From: Desulfarculales bacterium UBA702
GTDB lineage: Bacteria > Desulfobacterota > Syntrophobacteria > Syntrophobacterales > Syntrophobacteraceae
Length of the DNA stretch: 15,440 nucleotides
Assembly: GCA_002298165.1 (NCBI GenBank)
Contig: DBMI01000118.1
Coordinates: forward strand, 1 to 15,440
Direction: 5' to 3'
Shown here: one piece after another, positions 14,031 to 15,440 of the stretch
Layout: every line of letters begins with the position of its first letter
How positions within the stretch are numbered: position 1 is the stretch's first letter
Position numbers and translations under genes: made by a program
Notes under the pieces: generated by a model
The model's input: only the letters and a program-made list of their open reading frames with translations
What the model was told of the DNA's origin: nothing
Database searches by the model: none

Positions 14031-14474
14031 CTATTTCCAAATGATATTTTCCTCTTCAGGGATATTGCTAATGTGGTGTTTTGGATCACTTGTCCAATCA
14101 GCAAATTCAATAATAGGATGATCAGTGCCCGGCCAAAATCTTATTTTAGTATTTGTTCTTAATCTGTAGGTTCTACCTGCGGCAACATTCAAGTATTTCC
14201 GTACATTATGATAGGAATGGTACCCATCGGCGTATGAAATGATGAATTCGTGCAGACCGGGTTCAAGCAAGAAGAAGCAAAGATTACCTGGCACAGGTTT
14301 GCCATCAATTGCATTGACTGTAACGGAGGGCAAAACATCGGTCCTTACGATTGCTATCTCTTCTCTACTTCTCAGCTGGTTATACGCGCGCAGGGTCAAG
14401 CAGTCGCGGGTACAAGCTGCCAGGATGAACAAAATAACCGTAAGGCCCAACAGTTCAGCTTTTCTTTTAAACAT
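14031..14474 (-). CDS. Small lipoprotein of unknown function
   Basis: A 147-residue protein with signal sequence LGLTVILFILAAC: lipobox LAAC with Cys21. The mature domain has YNQLRSREEIAIVRTD, VTVNAIDGKPV, FLLEPGLHEFIISY and AAGRTYRLRT. The 'A.vr.d...v.aiDG......llPG.H...v.Y' pattern occurs in many small proteobacterial lipoproteins with a compact beta-domain, functionally uncharacterised. It ends with an unusual acidic and His-rich tail (DPKHHISNIPEEENIIWK). ATG 14472-14474 is preceded by AAGGTGCC, a weak ribosome-binding site. A copy of the dispersed repeat lies just upstream, so this gene and the 13501 gene probably form a two-gene unit separated from the 14728 gene. Confidence 0.8.
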   Translation of the reverse strand: MFKRKAELLGLTVILFILAACTRDCLTLRAYNQLRSREEIAIVRTDVLPSVTVNAIDGKPVPGNLCFFLLEPGLHEFIISYADGYHSYHNVRKYLNVAAGRTYRLRTNTKIRFWPGTDHPIIEFADWTSDPKHHISNIPEEENIIWK

Positions 14475-14534
14475 TCAAAAGGCACCTTATACAGCTCTAC
14501 TCAAGGATACAAGGTCGAGCAAAGTTTTTACCAT

Positions 14535-14680
14535 GGCATCGGCAACCTTGCCCGCCGGCGGGGCCGGTGTACGGAGCAGGGGAGGGTGCGTGCATGATCA
14601 GGTCATCTTGCCGTGTCACCCGTGATCCCTCTTGCTATCGCACGGGCAACAAAAAGACGTTGCCCGTGTCAGCCGTAGCC
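14535..14680. repeat. Dispersed GC-rich palindromic repeat, copy with a perfect hairpin
   Basis: Modules are GGCATCGGCAACC, CCCGCCGGCGGGGCCGGTGT, ACGGAGCA, GGGTGCGTGCATGATCAGGT, CATCTTGCC, GTGTCACCCGTG, and then a perfect 10-bp stem CACGGGCAAC (14641-14650) with GTTGCCCGTG (14659-14668) around the 8-base loop AAAAAGAC. It lies about 50 bases downstream of the stop of the HEPN-type gene at 14728, so transcripts from that gene would form the hairpin with a U-rich loop. A transcription-termination or mRNA-protecting role is possible, but there is no U-tail after the stem. Confidence 0.72.
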
Positions 14681-14727
14681 GTTCCACGAGCACCTAGTTG
14701 AATTTAGTAAAGATGGCGTGCTGACCA

Positions 14728-15375
14728 TCATGGCCAGATTGCCTTTCCTGGACTGCTGGAACCTGGAAATTGCCAACCCATATGAGTAACTGAATCTACA
14801 ACGGCGCATACCAAACTAACGGTGTGCCTCTGAAATTGATTTAAAAAATCAATATCAACTGCCGTTTCAAAGACTTCCTTTTGGCGATTGACAAACAAAG
14901 GAATTGATGCACCAGCAGCGTCTGGTGCCCGCCATGAGCCATGGCAGAGGACATTACGAATCTTTGAAGCCTCACGAAGTTCTCCAAGAAGTTCGTCAAG
15001 GTTGGAAATTGTAGCGGAAGGATGCTCTCGCACGGCTTTGCCGTAGTTATTGATTAAAGTGCCAAGTTGATCAGTAAGTGCATGTTCAAGCTTTGGAAGC
15101 CATTCGGCATAAGCTTTTTGGATTTCGTCTTCTCGATATGGCTTAGTTGCGGTAAATGAAAAAATGGCTTTACCCAGGGTCTCTTCTAAGAACCCAAAAG
15201 TGGCAACGGTGCGCCCCAAGGCTTCCCAAAACCTTGACTCATGCAAATGGGTTGGATATAGCTCAGGCAAACTTCCCTGATCAATGATGTATCTCTTTTC
15301 CACTTCATCGCTCATGTTCACTTCCATCAGTTTCCGGCATGCAACAAGAGGCTGTTCGGCCATGCCAAGTGGCAC
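14728..15375 (-). CDS. Uncharacterised protein with HEPN-type RX4H motif
   Basis: A mostly helical protein of up to 215 residues. SRFWEALGRTVATFGFLEET (48-67) is followed by a helix, then LDELLGELREASKIRN (126-141), and RNVLCHGSWRAPD gives R140-N-x3-H145. The R-N-x3-H signature in an all-helical protein is the mark of HEPN-superfamily ribonucleases, which occur as toxins and in abortive-infection systems. That role is inferred; no antitoxin partner (such as an MNT nucleotidyltransferase) is visible in the window, though one could lie beyond 15440. The longest frame begins at GTG 15373-15375, but the ATG at 15313-15315 (MSDEVEKRYI) is preceded by GGAAGTGAAC and is the more likely start, giving 195 residues. 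The protein ends with a Gly/Ser/Pro tail. No signal peptide. Confidence 0.78.
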   Translation of the reverse strand: MPLGMAEQPLVACRKLMEVNMSDEVEKRYIIDQGSLPELYPTHLHESRFWEALGRTVATFGFLEETLGKAIFSFTATKPYREDEIQKAYAEWLPKLEHALTDQLGTLINNYGKAVREHPSATISNLDELLGELREASKIRNVLCHGSWRAPDAAGASIPLFVNRQKEVFETAVDIDFLNQFQRHTVSLVCAVVDSVTHMGWQFPGSSSPGKAIWP

Positions 15376-15404
15376 TGGCCAAGATTCTAGAGTGGCTTAT
15401 GTTG

Positions 15405-15440
15405 ACAGTGCGTAGCGCGTAGGATGGGTGAAGTCCCACG
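15405..15440. repeat. Possible edge of a GTAGGATGGGTGAAG-type intergenic repeat
   Basis: GCGTAGCGCGTAGGATGGGT, followed by GAAGTCCCACG at the window edge, resembles a common proteobacterial intergenic repeat with the core GTAGGATGGGTGAAG. Only the first part is in view, so the call is tentative. Confidence 0.3.

Noticed and set aside
4641..14600. Short coding frames running through the repeats (for example minus-strand peptides containing DLINARIL)
   Set aside because: They occur because the repeat itself is open in one frame; sequence is conserved as DNA with indels, and no start or ribosome-binding site is consistent.
4650..14670. Integron attC sites, because genes are followed by palindromic repeats
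   Set aside because: The repeat ends (GGCAAC/GTTGCC) do not fit the RYYYAAC and GTTRRRY core sites, the stems have a short A-rich loop unlike attC, and no integrase is present.

Overview
The window reads as chromosomal accessory DNA from a Gram-negative bacterium. Support comes from two lipobox lipoproteins, an AsmA/DUF748 giant envelope protein, a signal-peptide-bearing beta-propeller with a FIMAH domain, and many dispersed palindromic intergenic repeats. The repeat types and domain mix resemble Desulfobacterota or similar environmental lineages, but that placement is impression rather than proof. Nearly every gene lies on the minus strand; the only clear plus-strand gene is a small PGPGW-type membrane protein at 915-1175.

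Layout. 1-318 (minus): start of a SelO/YdiU protein adenylyltransferase gene running off the left edge. 915-1175 (plus): small membrane protein. 1237-1840 (minus): COG4705-type membrane protein broken by a one-base insertion and lacking its first repeat. 2060-2372 (minus): remnant of a REP-associated tyrosine transposase (RAYT), also frameshifted. 2384-3154: transglutaminase-like protein. 3697-4461: class I methyltransferase. 4811-8878: 1355-residue DUF748/AsmA-like protein with an internal 149-residue duplication and an OmpA-like C-terminal part. 9498-11024: secreted PQQ-type propeller with a FIMAH tail. 11498-12421: DUF5996 protein. 13501-13911 and 14031-14474: two unrelated lipoproteins. 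14728-15375: protein with a HEPN-type RX4H motif.

The genes do not form a recognisable pathway, and most are separated by hundreds of bases, so they are probably transcribed singly. What unifies the window is its intergenic DNA. A family of GC-rich palindromic repeats (about 100-150 bp, or fragments of it) sits just downstream of the stop codon of six of the minus-strand genes. A 250-bp repeat is present twice (9062-9308 and 13057-13306). A pair of roughly 75-bp inverted repeats brackets the DUF5996 gene (11266-12863). A degenerate palindrome of the widespread GTCATTCCCGC type lies at 12982-13090. With the RAYT remnant, this suggests a neighbourhood shaped by REP/MITE-like elements. Three apparent one-base insertions in the first 2.3 kb (selO, COG4705, RAYT) point either to local gene decay or to base-calling error there; the long genes further right are intact.
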